A stretch of 43,253 nucleotides of DNA. It comes from an uncultured Methylococcaceae bacterium (GTDB taxonomy: Bacteria; Pseudomonadota; Gammaproteobacteria; Methylococcales; Methylomonadaceae). The first letter of the stretch is position 1, and every line of letters begins with the position of its first letter. The stretch spans positions 1 to 43,253 of the forward strand of contig CAIYRS010000075.1 of assembly GCA_903928685.1 (NCBI GenBank), in the 5' to 3' direction. The translations under genes and the position numbers were made by a program. Positions 35,973 to 43,126 of this stretch are shown piece after piece. Under the pieces are notes generated by a model that saw only the letters and a program-made list of their open reading frames with translations, had not been told where the DNA came from and did not search any database.

Positions 35973-36884
35973 ATGCGGATATTTATAAGCTACAACCACA
36001 AACAAGGTGACTGGGTTTGGAAACGTTTAGTCCCATCTCTCAGGGCAGGTGGAGCTAAAGAAATATTAATTGATCGTGAACGCTTTCGTTTTGGACTAGC
36101 TGTAGTCGGTCAGATGGATAATCTTCAAGATCAAGCGGATAAGCATTTGCTTGTTCTATCTCCAGATTATTTCAAAAGTGATTACTGCCTCCATGAGTTT
36201 AAACGAGCAATAAAATGCGATCCTAAATTTACAGGTTCTAAAGTATTGCCTGTATTAAAAGACGACTGCACTCTACCAAAACAATTAAGTGGTTGGAACC
36301 CCCCTCTTTGGGCGGATATGCGGGATGATAATCAAGTTAATGTTTGGAAAGCATTGTTTGAGGAATGTGGGGCAACTAAGTTAGGGTCAACTGCTCCTGC
36401 ATGGCTAGACGCGCGAGATGAAATCTTGAGTGCACTTCACTATGACAAATCTACAAACCTTGTTATTCAAGGAGATGTTAACTGGAGAGGTCTGCTTGAT
36501 CATATAACTAAAGATCATATACAGGATTTAGTTGTTATTAATTTTGAAGACCCGGATACAACTTCGCGGCAAGGGCTGCTAAACACAATAATTCGCGCTA
36601 TTGGTGAAAACACCCAATTGCAACCTAAACCTCATGATTTATCCGATTTTAAACACAGGTTGATAGCTAAAAAAAAGGTAAAACTTGCATTTACACACTT
36701 CGATTTGGCTTCCCATCGCTCTTACTATGACAAGGATTTATTCGGCACACTTAGATTCTTAATGGAGCAAGACATTTTAATCCTACTAGTGCACTCTAAA
36801 ACAGATTTTAAGGTTTTGATGTCAAAACTTTACCCGTTTTACACATTTGAGATAGGCAAAATAAAGCTAAGTGAACAGCCATGA
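35973..36884 (+). CDS. TIR-domain protein B, paralogue of A
   Basis: A 303-residue paralogue of the previous protein with the same layout. The TIR domain starts MRIFISYNHKQGDWVWKRLVP and keeps Glu75 in SPDYFKSDYCLHEFKRA. The C-terminal part again matches the degenerate pattern: LVIQGDVNWRGLLDHI, LVVINFEDPDTTSRQGLLNTI and KLAFTHFDLASHR. Its DNA is clearly AT-richer than gene A (about 35-37% GC in lines counted at 36181 and 36661, against 50% at 35041), so it has diverged or been acquired separately. It overlaps the ATPase gene by 4 nt (ATGA). I cannot say whether A and B form a heteromer. Confidence 0.85.
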   Translation: MRIFISYNHKQGDWVWKRLVPSLRAGGAKEILIDRERFRFGLAVVGQMDNLQDQADKHLLVLSPDYFKSDYCLHEFKRAIKCDPKFTGSKVLPVLKDDCTLPKQLSGWNPPLWADMRDDNQVNVWKALFEECGATKLGSTAPAWLDARDEILSALHYDKSTNLVIQGDVNWRGLLDHITKDHIQDLVVINFEDPDTTSRQGLLNTIIRAIGENTQLQPKPHDLSDFKHRLIAKKKVKLAFTHFDLASHRSYYDKDLFGTLRFLMEQDILILLVHSKTDFKVLMSKLYPFYTFEIGKIKLSEQP

Positions 36885-38371
36885 AAGAAATTAATTTTAG
36901 TTTTTTCTGGAATCACTTTAAACACAATAAAAATCTACGTGATCAAGTTTGTCTCATAGCTCGAAAAACCTCATGCGAAACAAATCCCTCTCGCTTAGAT
37001 GAGTTGGTGGTAAATTTGCCTATTGGTAATAAAGGTTTTCTTGCTCACACGCCAAAACTAATAGCTGAAATTACTGAAATCGCAAGATTGCAAAGACGAC
37101 TGGATATACAAACACGGCCTTTTTTAAAAGAACCGGAAGCGGCTCTTCTTGTAGAAAAAATACGCAATTTCCACAGCCGCATAAGAAGCTATCCTGAACC
37201 ATTAGGCAGCGAGTTTAGCCAAGCGGCACACAATTGGATGGCGGTGGCGGAGGAGCAACATCAAGGCCTGCGACAAATCCCAGACCGTCAGCCGCAACTG
37301 CAAGTTTTCCGTGCCGGTGATCCGGTCAGCCGTGAGCAAGAAGCGTTTATTCCGCGTTTGGAAGTGTTAGGCGAGTTAGATAGGCAACTAAGCTTGGCTA
37401 CAGGCTACCCTGGGTTGGTTTTGTACGGGCGGCGGCGCACGGGTAAATCTACTTTGCTGAAAAACTTGGATGATTACTTGCCTGTGTCAGTCAAAGTGGC
37501 GGTGGTATCCATGCAAAATCCGCAGGCATTCTCGTCACTTACCGCTTGGCTGGCCTTGGTATCCGCTGCGGTATTGGCAGTAATGCCAGAAAAGCAACGC
37601 CCAGCCATACCAGAAACCTTGCCAGATTTTTTCGCCTTATTGACCATCGGCAACCAACACCTGCAAACTGAAAAAAAACATTTGCTGCTTGCGATTGATG
37701 AATACGAGTATCTGGACAGCAAAATCGGCGAAGGTGTGTTCCCCGAAGATTTACTGCACACTTTGCGCGAGTCCATCCAAAACCATCGGCGCATCGTCTG
37801 GCTATTTGCAGGCAGCCACGGCATTGAAGAACTCCAACACGCGCATTGGTCGTCCTACCTCATTAGTGCTCGAACTGTGGAAGTACCCGCCTTTACCGCC
37901 GCCGAAACTCGTTTGCTGCTGACCGAGCCAATGCGGCAATCGCGCTTATGGGAAAAGAATGAAGCCGCCCGCCCGCGCTTTGCCGCCGATTTTTGGGGTG
38001 CAAACGGCATAGACCGCATCCACGCGGAAACCGCAGGCTGGCCTCATTTGGTGCAGTTGTTGGCGGAAACCGCCGTGGATTTATGCAACGAACGCCAATG
38101 CCAAGCCATCAGCGCGGAATTGTTGGAACAAGCCATCAGCAAAGCGGTAATATCCGGCGATACCGTGTTGCGGCAATTGCTGCGTGGCGAATCCACCGAA
38201 GCCGATTGGGCATGGCTGCTGGGTTTACGCCGCCGCGACAGCTTGCCCATCCCTGAGGATGAAGCGGTTTACCAATCGCTACGACGCCGCTGGTTGGTGG
38301 TGGATGCAGGCAACGGCGAATGGCAGTTGCGCGTACCGTTGTTGTTACGTTGGTTGCGGGAACGGGGTTGA
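36881..38371 (+). CDS. AAA/STAND-like P-loop ATPase of the TIR operon
   Basis: A 496-residue ATPase. The first ~110 residues have no recognisable fold and are encoded by AT-rich DNA (about 30% GC in the line at 36901). From ~140, the FRAGDPVS...FIPRLEVLGELDRQL lead-in and Walker A GRRRTGKS (183-190) open an ATPase of the kind seen in archaeal-type/STAND-like proteins. Walker B is LLLAIDEYE (268-276), the sensor region WLFAGSHG (307-314), and GWPHLVQLLAE the sensor-2-like helix. The C-terminus (about 430-496) resembles a winged helix ending VPLLLRWLRERG. Active motifs are intact, unlike the TIR partners' C-terminal halves. It probably senses a signal and switches the TIR subunits; this is inference from the operon. 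Confidence 0.85.
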   Translation: MKEINFSFFWNHFKHNKNLRDQVCLIARKTSCETNPSRLDELVVNLPIGNKGFLAHTPKLIAEITEIARLQRRLDIQTRPFLKEPEAALLVEKIRNFHSRIRSYPEPLGSEFSQAAHNWMAVAEEQHQGLRQIPDRQPQLQVFRAGDPVSREQEAFIPRLEVLGELDRQLSLATGYPGLVLYGRRRTGKSTLLKNLDDYLPVSVKVAVVSMQNPQAFSSLTAWLALVSAAVLAVMPEKQRPAIPETLPDFFALLTIGNQHLQTEKKHLLLAIDEYEYLDSKIGEGVFPEDLLHTLRESIQNHRRIVWLFAGSHGIEELQHAHWSSYLISARTVEVPAFTAAETRLLLTEPMRQSRLWEKNEAARPRFAADFWGANGIDRIHAETAGWPHLVQLLAETAVDLCNERQCQAISAELLEQAISKAVISGDTVLRQLLRGESTEADWAWLLGLRRRDSLPIPEDEAVYQSLRRRWLVVDAGNGEWQLRVPLLLRWLRERG

Positions 38372-38479
38372 TTTTGTCTTAGTAGCGGGCAGCTACTACC
38401 ATTGTGGCTTCCAACATTAGTCGGTAAGATTGCCAAAGATTTTTTCAACCACCAAAACTATCCAAAAACGGAGCCCATT

Positions 38480-38920
38480 ATGAGCATGAACTACTTTTTT
38501 GCCGCTTTTCCACAAGACATGATTGATGCCATGGAGGAAGATAATTCGCTGATTGACAAATATGTATTCGAAGACCATGCCGCCATGGAAACCACAGACG
38601 TTGGCACCGCTTGGGATGTTTTGTCGCATGTGCTGAAAGGCGCAGGCTTTCATGCGGGGGATTTTGTTGAAGATACTTTGAGCAACGGTGGATTTTTAAT
38701 GTCGGCTGACGAATTAAAAAGCCAAGCTAATTTGCTGAAGAGATACAGCCGCGATGAGTTATTTGCCAAAGTAACCAATATTAGCGACAGCGCCGATCTC
38801 TATTGGTTGGATTTTTACAAAGATGATGAAGATACCCTGTTGGAAGAATTTGACAAACTTATCGCCTTTTACCAAACCGCCGCTGAGAAAAACCTCGGTG
38901 CAGTCCATTATCCAGCGTAA
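38480..38920 (+). CDS. DUF1877-like (YfbM-like) protein
   Basis: A 146-residue acidic soluble protein that resembles the DUF1877 (YfbM) family: MNYFFAAFPQDMIDAM near the start, a TAWDVLSHVLKGAG helix, GGFLMSADELKSQANLL and YWLDFYKDDEDTLLEEFDKLIAFYQ. The family's function is unknown. The frame is open from 38402, but the ATG at 38480 has GGAG 7 nt upstream and begins at the family N-terminus. It lies 108 nt after the ATPase of the TIR operon and may or may not belong to it. Confidence 0.75.
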   Translation: MSMNYFFAAFPQDMIDAMEEDNSLIDKYVFEDHAAMETTDVGTAWDVLSHVLKGAGFHAGDFVEDTLSNGGFLMSADELKSQANLLKRYSRDELFAKVTNISDSADLYWLDFYKDDEDTLLEEFDKLIAFYQTAAEKNLGAVHYPA

Positions 38921-39036
38921 AAATTGCTGCCAAAAGTGGGCGTCAAAAATAACTTTTGTCGCCTAAATTCATTTTGATGACTGCTTTCAAAACTAAATGC
39001 AGGATAGGATTTAAAACCAATGCCGCTAAGTTAAGC

Positions 39037-39085
39037 AACACAAGCCGTTCGTGCTGAGCTTGTCGAAGCATGAACGGCTTGTGTT
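39037..39085. repeat. Hairpin with perfect 14-bp arms
   Basis: AACACAAGCCGTTC (39037-39050) is the exact reverse complement of GAACGGCTTGTGTT (39072-39085). The loop GTGCTGAGCTTGTCGAAGCAT is the core of a repeat also present inside the MITE at 25807-25971 and at 11336-11359. Confidence 0.75.
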
Positions 39086-39127
39086 GCGAGGGACGAATTT
39101 TTCCATTCCTCCTTCGACAAGCTCAGT

Positions 39128-39220
39128 ATCGTAGGTTGGGTTGCATGTTTTTTGCAACCCAACATCAATGGCTTCGATGTGTTGGGTTAACGGTAAAGCT
39201 GTTAACCCAACCTACTCGAC
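39128..39220. repeat. 93-bp REP pair (class GTAGGTTGGGTT), second copy
   Basis: It is the same length as and about 91% identical to 11229-11321. It has GTTGGGTTGC/GCAACCCAAC and GGGTTAAC/GTTAACCC hairpins and ends in TCGAC. Confidence 0.8.
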
Positions 39221-39239
39221 TTACAAATCGGTTTTGGAA

Positions 39240-39257
39240 TAAAAAACATGTTTTTTA
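39240..39257. repeat. Palindrome TAAAAAACATGTTTTTTA, copy 3
   Basis: The core is identical to the copies at 20932-20949 and 31279-31296. Here the symmetry extends further: TTTTGGA on the left (39233-39239) mirrors TCCAAAA on the right with one mismatch between. Confidence 0.7.
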
Positions 39258-39312
39258 CTCCAAAACTGAACATATTGACAACCGCTGAGGCATAACCCCA
39301 AACAAGCAACTT

Positions 39313-41409
39313 TCAAAACTTCGTGGTCAAACTCAGCCGAAAACTCAGCGGCTCAACCGGATGGAAATGGATGTCGTTGACGGGGGCGGTTTCACCGCTT
39401 AGTTGGGATTGGTAGTAATAGTCGATGGCACTGTTTTGGCTGTCCAATAAATTGAAGGCTTCGGCTTGTAGCGTCCAGTGTTTGTTGAATTCATAACCGA
39501 CCAGCGCCGATAACAACAATGTGGATTTTGAGCGGACGCTGTTGTCTTCAATCAACGGGCGGGGGCCAAAATAACGCAGGCGGGTGCTGCCGAAAAAGCC
39601 GCCGTAAATATCGTGGAAGGTCGCGCCTGCGGCAACGACGGTTTCAATCGAGCCGAGGATAAAATTGCCTGCCGGATCATCACCGCGAAAACGCGCTTTG
39701 GAATAGCTCAGGTCGGCATCGAAAGTCAGCCATTCCGTAGGCGAATAATAATTCGCCCATTCCACACCATAACGGCGGCTGGGGCGGCTGGCTTCGGTGC
39801 TGCCCGCATCGCCGACGAATAACAGTTCAGAATCAATATCCAACCACCACAATGACAAGGTGCTTTCCAACTTGTCTATCCACGCAGTCCGCACGCCGAC
39901 TTCCGCACCGTAAGTTCTCGCCAAGGGATCCGCGCGTTTAACGGCATTGCCACTCGCATCGGTGGGCAAGCCAGTCGCCGGATCGACCCGCGTGTTCACG
40001 CCACGGGCATCATTGCTGTGAAAGCCCAAGCCGCCGTTCAGATAAAATTCGGTCGCCGCCCACGGGCCAAACACCAATCCGGCTTTGGGGCTGACTAAGC
40101 CGTCTAAGCGGTCGCCGTTATTTTCGGCGCGGTTGCTGTCGGCGACATTAAAACGAAAACCGTCGAAACGCAGGCCAACGGTGCTGCGTAGCCAGTCCGT
40201 CCATTCGGTATGGTTTTCCAGATACGGGCTGATGCTGGTTACCCAAAGTTGGTCGTCGCGCACGGTTTCGTAAATTTGCTGCGCTTGCGTCAATTGCAGG
40301 CTGTTGTGGATGTTGTCGTTGCGTACTTGCAGGCCGAGCGTGGTTTCCGATTCGGCTTTGCCAATCTGATGATAAAAACCGTGGCTGGCTTTAAAGCCAG
40401 AAACCCAGCGGTCATCGGGTTGCGCGAATTGGTCGCCGCGCACCGGATCATTCAAGAAATAGGTGAAATTGGAAAATAGCCGCAATTGGCTGTAAATCCC
40501 GTAAGCCATGAATTTGCTGATGCCTGTTTCCGTTTGCCGTTGCCAGTCGCCCGTTAAGCTGTAACGTTGGCTAGCGCCGCCATCGGTCGGGTCGATGCTG
40601 GCGAAGCGGTTTAACAACCCGGAATTGACCGCGCGTTGCGGGATTTGGTCGGTGGATTTCCAATCGGCTTGATAAGCCATCGCGGTGATATGCCAGCGGC
40701 TATCGCCATGTTCTTCGCTGTAGCGCAACACGCCGTTAAATTTCTGATAATCGTTGCCGACTGTCCACGGGCCATCGTTATGCACGGTTTCGGCGGCGTA
40801 CAGTAACTGGCCTGCACCTGCGGCCTGCGAGCCTGTGACCAAGCCGCGATAATAATCAAAACTGCCGCCCGTAAACTTTATGCTGTGTTCCGGCAATTCA
40901 TTGAAATATTGGATATTGGCAGAACCCGTGCTGGAAAAATCCCCCGCAGCAGCATCGTAATTGCCTTTTTTATAGCTGAGGGTTTTTATCAGTTCAGGAA
41001 TGAGGAAATTGGTGTCCGTCCAACCTTGCCCGTGCGAGTGCGAGGGCATGTTCACGGGTACGCCATCGATTTGGGTGAGAAAATCCGTGCCGTGGTCGAG
41101 ATTGAAACCGCGCAAATAATACTGGTTGGCCTTGCCTTCACCGCTGTGTTGCGAGGCGATCAGGCCAGGCACGGTTTCCAATATTTCCCCTGGGCGGCTG
41201 ATAGGTCGGTATTTTAATTGCGCTTGACCGACATTGCCTTGCGAGGCGCTATCAGCAAGGCCGATTTGGGAATCGGCGCGTTCGGTGACTTCAACCTCCG
41301 GCAACACGATGATGTTGTTGGCATAAGTGATTTCATCAGCATGGGCTTGGCAGGTGAATGTGCTTGCCATCACCAAGGCGAGTTTTAGGCGTAGGTTGGG
41401 TTTGGGCAT
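39313..41409 (-). CDS. TonB-dependent outer-membrane receptor
   Basis: About 698 residues after choosing the ATG at 41409, which starts directly at a clean signal peptide (MPKPNLRLKLALVMASTFTC, cleavage near QAHA). The longer form from 41466 would bury it behind 19 extra residues. A TonB-box-like stretch (IIVLPEVEVTER) leads to the plug (SRPGEILETVPGLIASQHSG, YYLRGFNLDHGTDFLTQIDGVPVN). The rest is a 22-strand-type barrel ending in LSLTTKF, the terminal Phe of outer-membrane proteins. It is downstream of an ECF sigma factor and a tandem cupin protein. The ligand is unknown. Confidence 0.93.
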   Translation of the reverse strand: MPKPNLRLKLALVMASTFTCQAHADEITYANNIIVLPEVEVTERADSQIGLADSASQGNVGQAQLKYRPISRPGEILETVPGLIASQHSGEGKANQYYLRGFNLDHGTDFLTQIDGVPVNMPSHSHGQGWTDTNFLIPELIKTLSYKKGNYDAAAGDFSSTGSANIQYFNELPEHSIKFTGGSFDYYRGLVTGSQAAGAGQLLYAAETVHNDGPWTVGNDYQKFNGVLRYSEEHGDSRWHITAMAYQADWKSTDQIPQRAVNSGLLNRFASIDPTDGGASQRYSLTGDWQRQTETGISKFMAYGIYSQLRLFSNFTYFLNDPVRGDQFAQPDDRWVSGFKASHGFYHQIGKAESETTLGLQVRNDNIHNSLQLTQAQQIYETVRDDQLWVTSISPYLENHTEWTDWLRSTVGLRFDGFRFNVADSNRAENNGDRLDGLVSPKAGLVFGPWAATEFYLNGGLGFHSNDARGVNTRVDPATGLPTDASGNAVKRADPLARTYGAEVGVRTAWIDKLESTLSLWWLDIDSELLFVGDAGSTEASRPSRRYGVEWANYYSPTEWLTFDADLSYSKARFRGDDPAGNFILGSIETVVAAGATFHDIYGGFFGSTRLRYFGPRPLIEDNSVRSKSTLLLSALVGYEFNKHWTLQAEAFNLLDSQNSAIDYYYQSQLSGETAPVNDIHFHPVEPLSFRLSLTTKF

Positions 41410-41422
41410 AAGGCATGGGTTT

Positions 41423-42280
41423 TTAATAATCCGTTGAACCACGCCGAAACAACAACGCGCCGACATCGCTATAAATTTTGCCGTGTTCAGTTCCAGCCGG
41501 AGCTAACTGGTAATCGCCTTCCATCAGCAAAATGTCACCTAAGAACAACTCCCCTGCCAACATCATACATTCCTCGTCTTGGCTATGGGCGTGGCTGTCG
41601 ACTTCTGCACCTGCGTCCAAACGGATCAGGCTGGACGAGGTAACACCATCGTCGTGCAGCATTTTTATCGATACGCCCGTTGCCAAGGGTTGCCATTCGT
41701 TATAAGGCGAGGCAAACACGGTATGGCCTTTGGCACTGTTAAACGGCAGCAATCCGCCCAACAATTCTTTACCGACAAAGCCCGATTTGCCTAACGACGT
41801 GCCGCGCAAATACGCCAACGCACCTTGCCGCGAGGCGATAGCGCCATGACGGCTACCCGCTGGCGAGGCTTGGTAATCAAACACGCCCAATTCCATCGAC
41901 TCGGTTTGCAGCCCGCCCGCTAGCACAATGCCCTCTTCCAGCCAATTATGGCGGTGTGGCGGCAAACTCGCGCCGGGGGCAAATTCAACCAGTACCGAAT
42001 TGCCTTGCTTGCCTTCCCACAATGTTTTATAGCGGACACCTTGTTTTAAAGTGCGCCACACGCCTTGCTTGGCTCTAACGGTCAACAGCCGCTGGTGTTC
42101 GGCGGCGCTTAAGGCAACCCGCGATTGCAGGCGGTTGCTGAGGGTTTGCAGGCTGTCCGTCGGTAAGCCTAAGGGTTTGATATGTGCGCTCAATAACCTG
42201 TCCAAGTGGTCTTGGTCGGTATTGCGGTCTGCTAAAGGGTCTGGGCGTTTAGGTTTGCTTTCCATTTTTTTAAATTCCAT
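41423..42280 (-). CDS. Tandem-cupin (ChrR-like) protein
   Basis: About 285 residues carrying two cupin barrels. The first has PPHRHNWLEEGIVLAGG and later GSRHG; the second has DSHAHSQDEECMMLAGELFLG and PAGTEHGK. Each thus keeps the HxH(x3-4)E...H metal-binding set. ChrR anti-sigma factors have one such cupin after a zinc-binding anti-sigma domain with H-x3-C-x2-C. Here the N-terminal ~100 residues contain no cysteine, so that zinc motif is missing. The start is either ATG 42280, overlapping the ECF sigma stop, or ATG 42265. It probably acts with the upstream sigma factor, as an anti-sigma or ligand sensor, but this is inference. Confidence 0.8.
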   Translation of the reverse strand: MEFKKMESKPKRPDPLADRNTDQDHLDRLLSAHIKPLGLPTDSLQTLSNRLQSRVALSAAEHQRLLTVRAKQGVWRTLKQGVRYKTLWEGKQGNSVLVEFAPGASLPPHRHNWLEEGIVLAGGLQTESMELGVFDYQASPAGSRHGAIASRQGALAYLRGTSLGKSGFVGKELLGGLLPFNSAKGHTVFASPYNEWQPLATGVSIKMLHDDGVTSSSLIRLDAGAEVDSHAHSQDEECMMLAGELFLGDILLMEGDYQLAPAGTEHGKIYSDVGALLFRRGSTDY

Positions 42281-42881
42281 AGTCTGCGGTATCGGCAAGC
42301 GTGGCCTTAAGTTTGATTAAGGTACGGCGGATGGTTGACTTGACACTGCCTAAGGGCAATTGCATAAAACTGGCGATTTCATCGTGGCTTAAACCGCGAA
42401 AGAACGCCAAGGCCACCAATTGCCGTGATAACGGTTCCAATTGCGCCAGTGCTTCGTGGAGTTGGCTGTTTTGTTCAAAAGCCGACAATAAATTCTGCGG
42501 CGTGGCTTCTGATAAATCAGCTAATTCATCGGCCTCATCCAGTTCGGTAGTGTCGAGCTCATGACGGCGAATGGCATCTAAAGCGCGGCTGCGGGCGATG
42601 GTTTGCACCCAAACCAGCACGCAACCGCGTTCAGGATCAAATCGCGGTGCTTGTCGCCAAACCTGCCAAAAAGCATCTTCGGTGACTTCTTCGGCAAGCT
42701 GTCTGTGGCGGGTAATCCGTAACACCAAGCCATAAACCCGCTCGAGCAGTTGTTTGTACAACTCGGCAAACGCTTGTTGGTCTTGGTCGACGATACGGGC
42801 TACCAGCGATTGTAGCTGGCGCTCGTCCTCATTCAGTAGCGTGGTTTCCATCAGCATGACAGGTTCGGGTGATGGCTTCAT
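42270..42881 (-). CDS. ECF-type RNA polymerase sigma factor
   Basis: A 203-residue sigma-70 family factor of the extracytoplasmic-function type. Sigma region 2 is seen in AFAELYKQLLERVYGLVLRITRHRQLAEEVTEDAFWQVWR, and region 4 in LSRQLVALAFFRGLSHDEIASFMQLPLGSVKSTIRRTLIKLK, the helix-turn-helix that reads the -35 box. It starts the leftward unit sigma factor-cupin-TonB receptor. The likely role is to switch on the receptor gene in response to a signal. The group resembles the RpoE/ChrR (ECF11-like) branch. Confidence 0.94.
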   Translation of the reverse strand: MKPSPEPVMLMETTLLNEDERQLQSLVARIVDQDQQAFAELYKQLLERVYGLVLRITRHRQLAEEVTEDAFWQVWRQAPRFDPERGCVLVWVQTIARSRALDAIRRHELDTTELDEADELADLSEATPQNLLSAFEQNSQLHEALAQLEPLSRQLVALAFFRGLSHDEIASFMQLPLGSVKSTIRRTLIKLKATLADTADYGI

Positions 42882-42957
42882 GCGCTTAAACAGAGTTGTT
42901 GGGCTTTCATTGAATCATCATCGGTTGTGGGGTTTAGGGGATTATTTGCGGCCTTTA

Positions 42958-43031
42958 GGTAGGGTACGCTGTGCGTACCTTTATCAATAACCATTTAAAT
43001 CAATGTGAAAGGTACGCACAGCGTACCCTAC
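42958..43031. repeat. GTAG-type REP pair (class GTAGGGTACGC), full copy
   Basis: GTAGGGTACGCTGTGCGTAC at the left is matched by GTACGCACAGCGTACCCTAC at the right in perfect inverted form, with 33 bases between. A partial copy lies at 11168-11228. Confidence 0.85.
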
Positions 43032-43126
43032 GACCGAATTACATTTGTTAATGATTAATACGTGTTGAGCGTTGATTTGGATGCAGGATTATAAAAATAA
43101 TTTTTTATACGCTCTAGGGGGTGTTC

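Larger units (their letters stand above)
38921..39312. other. Repeat-filled gap between DUF1877 gene and TonB-dependent receptor
   Basis: The 392 bases hold a 14-bp-stem hairpin (39037-39085), a CCTTCGACAAGCTCAG arm (39111-39126), a 93-bp REP pair (39128-39220) and a palindrome (39240-39257). No gene is supported here; the 72-codon frame at 39070-39288 is a repeat artefact. Confidence 0.75.

Noticed and set aside
39070-39288. 72-codon plus-strand frame
   Set aside because: It runs through two repeats and a palindrome; no coding signal.
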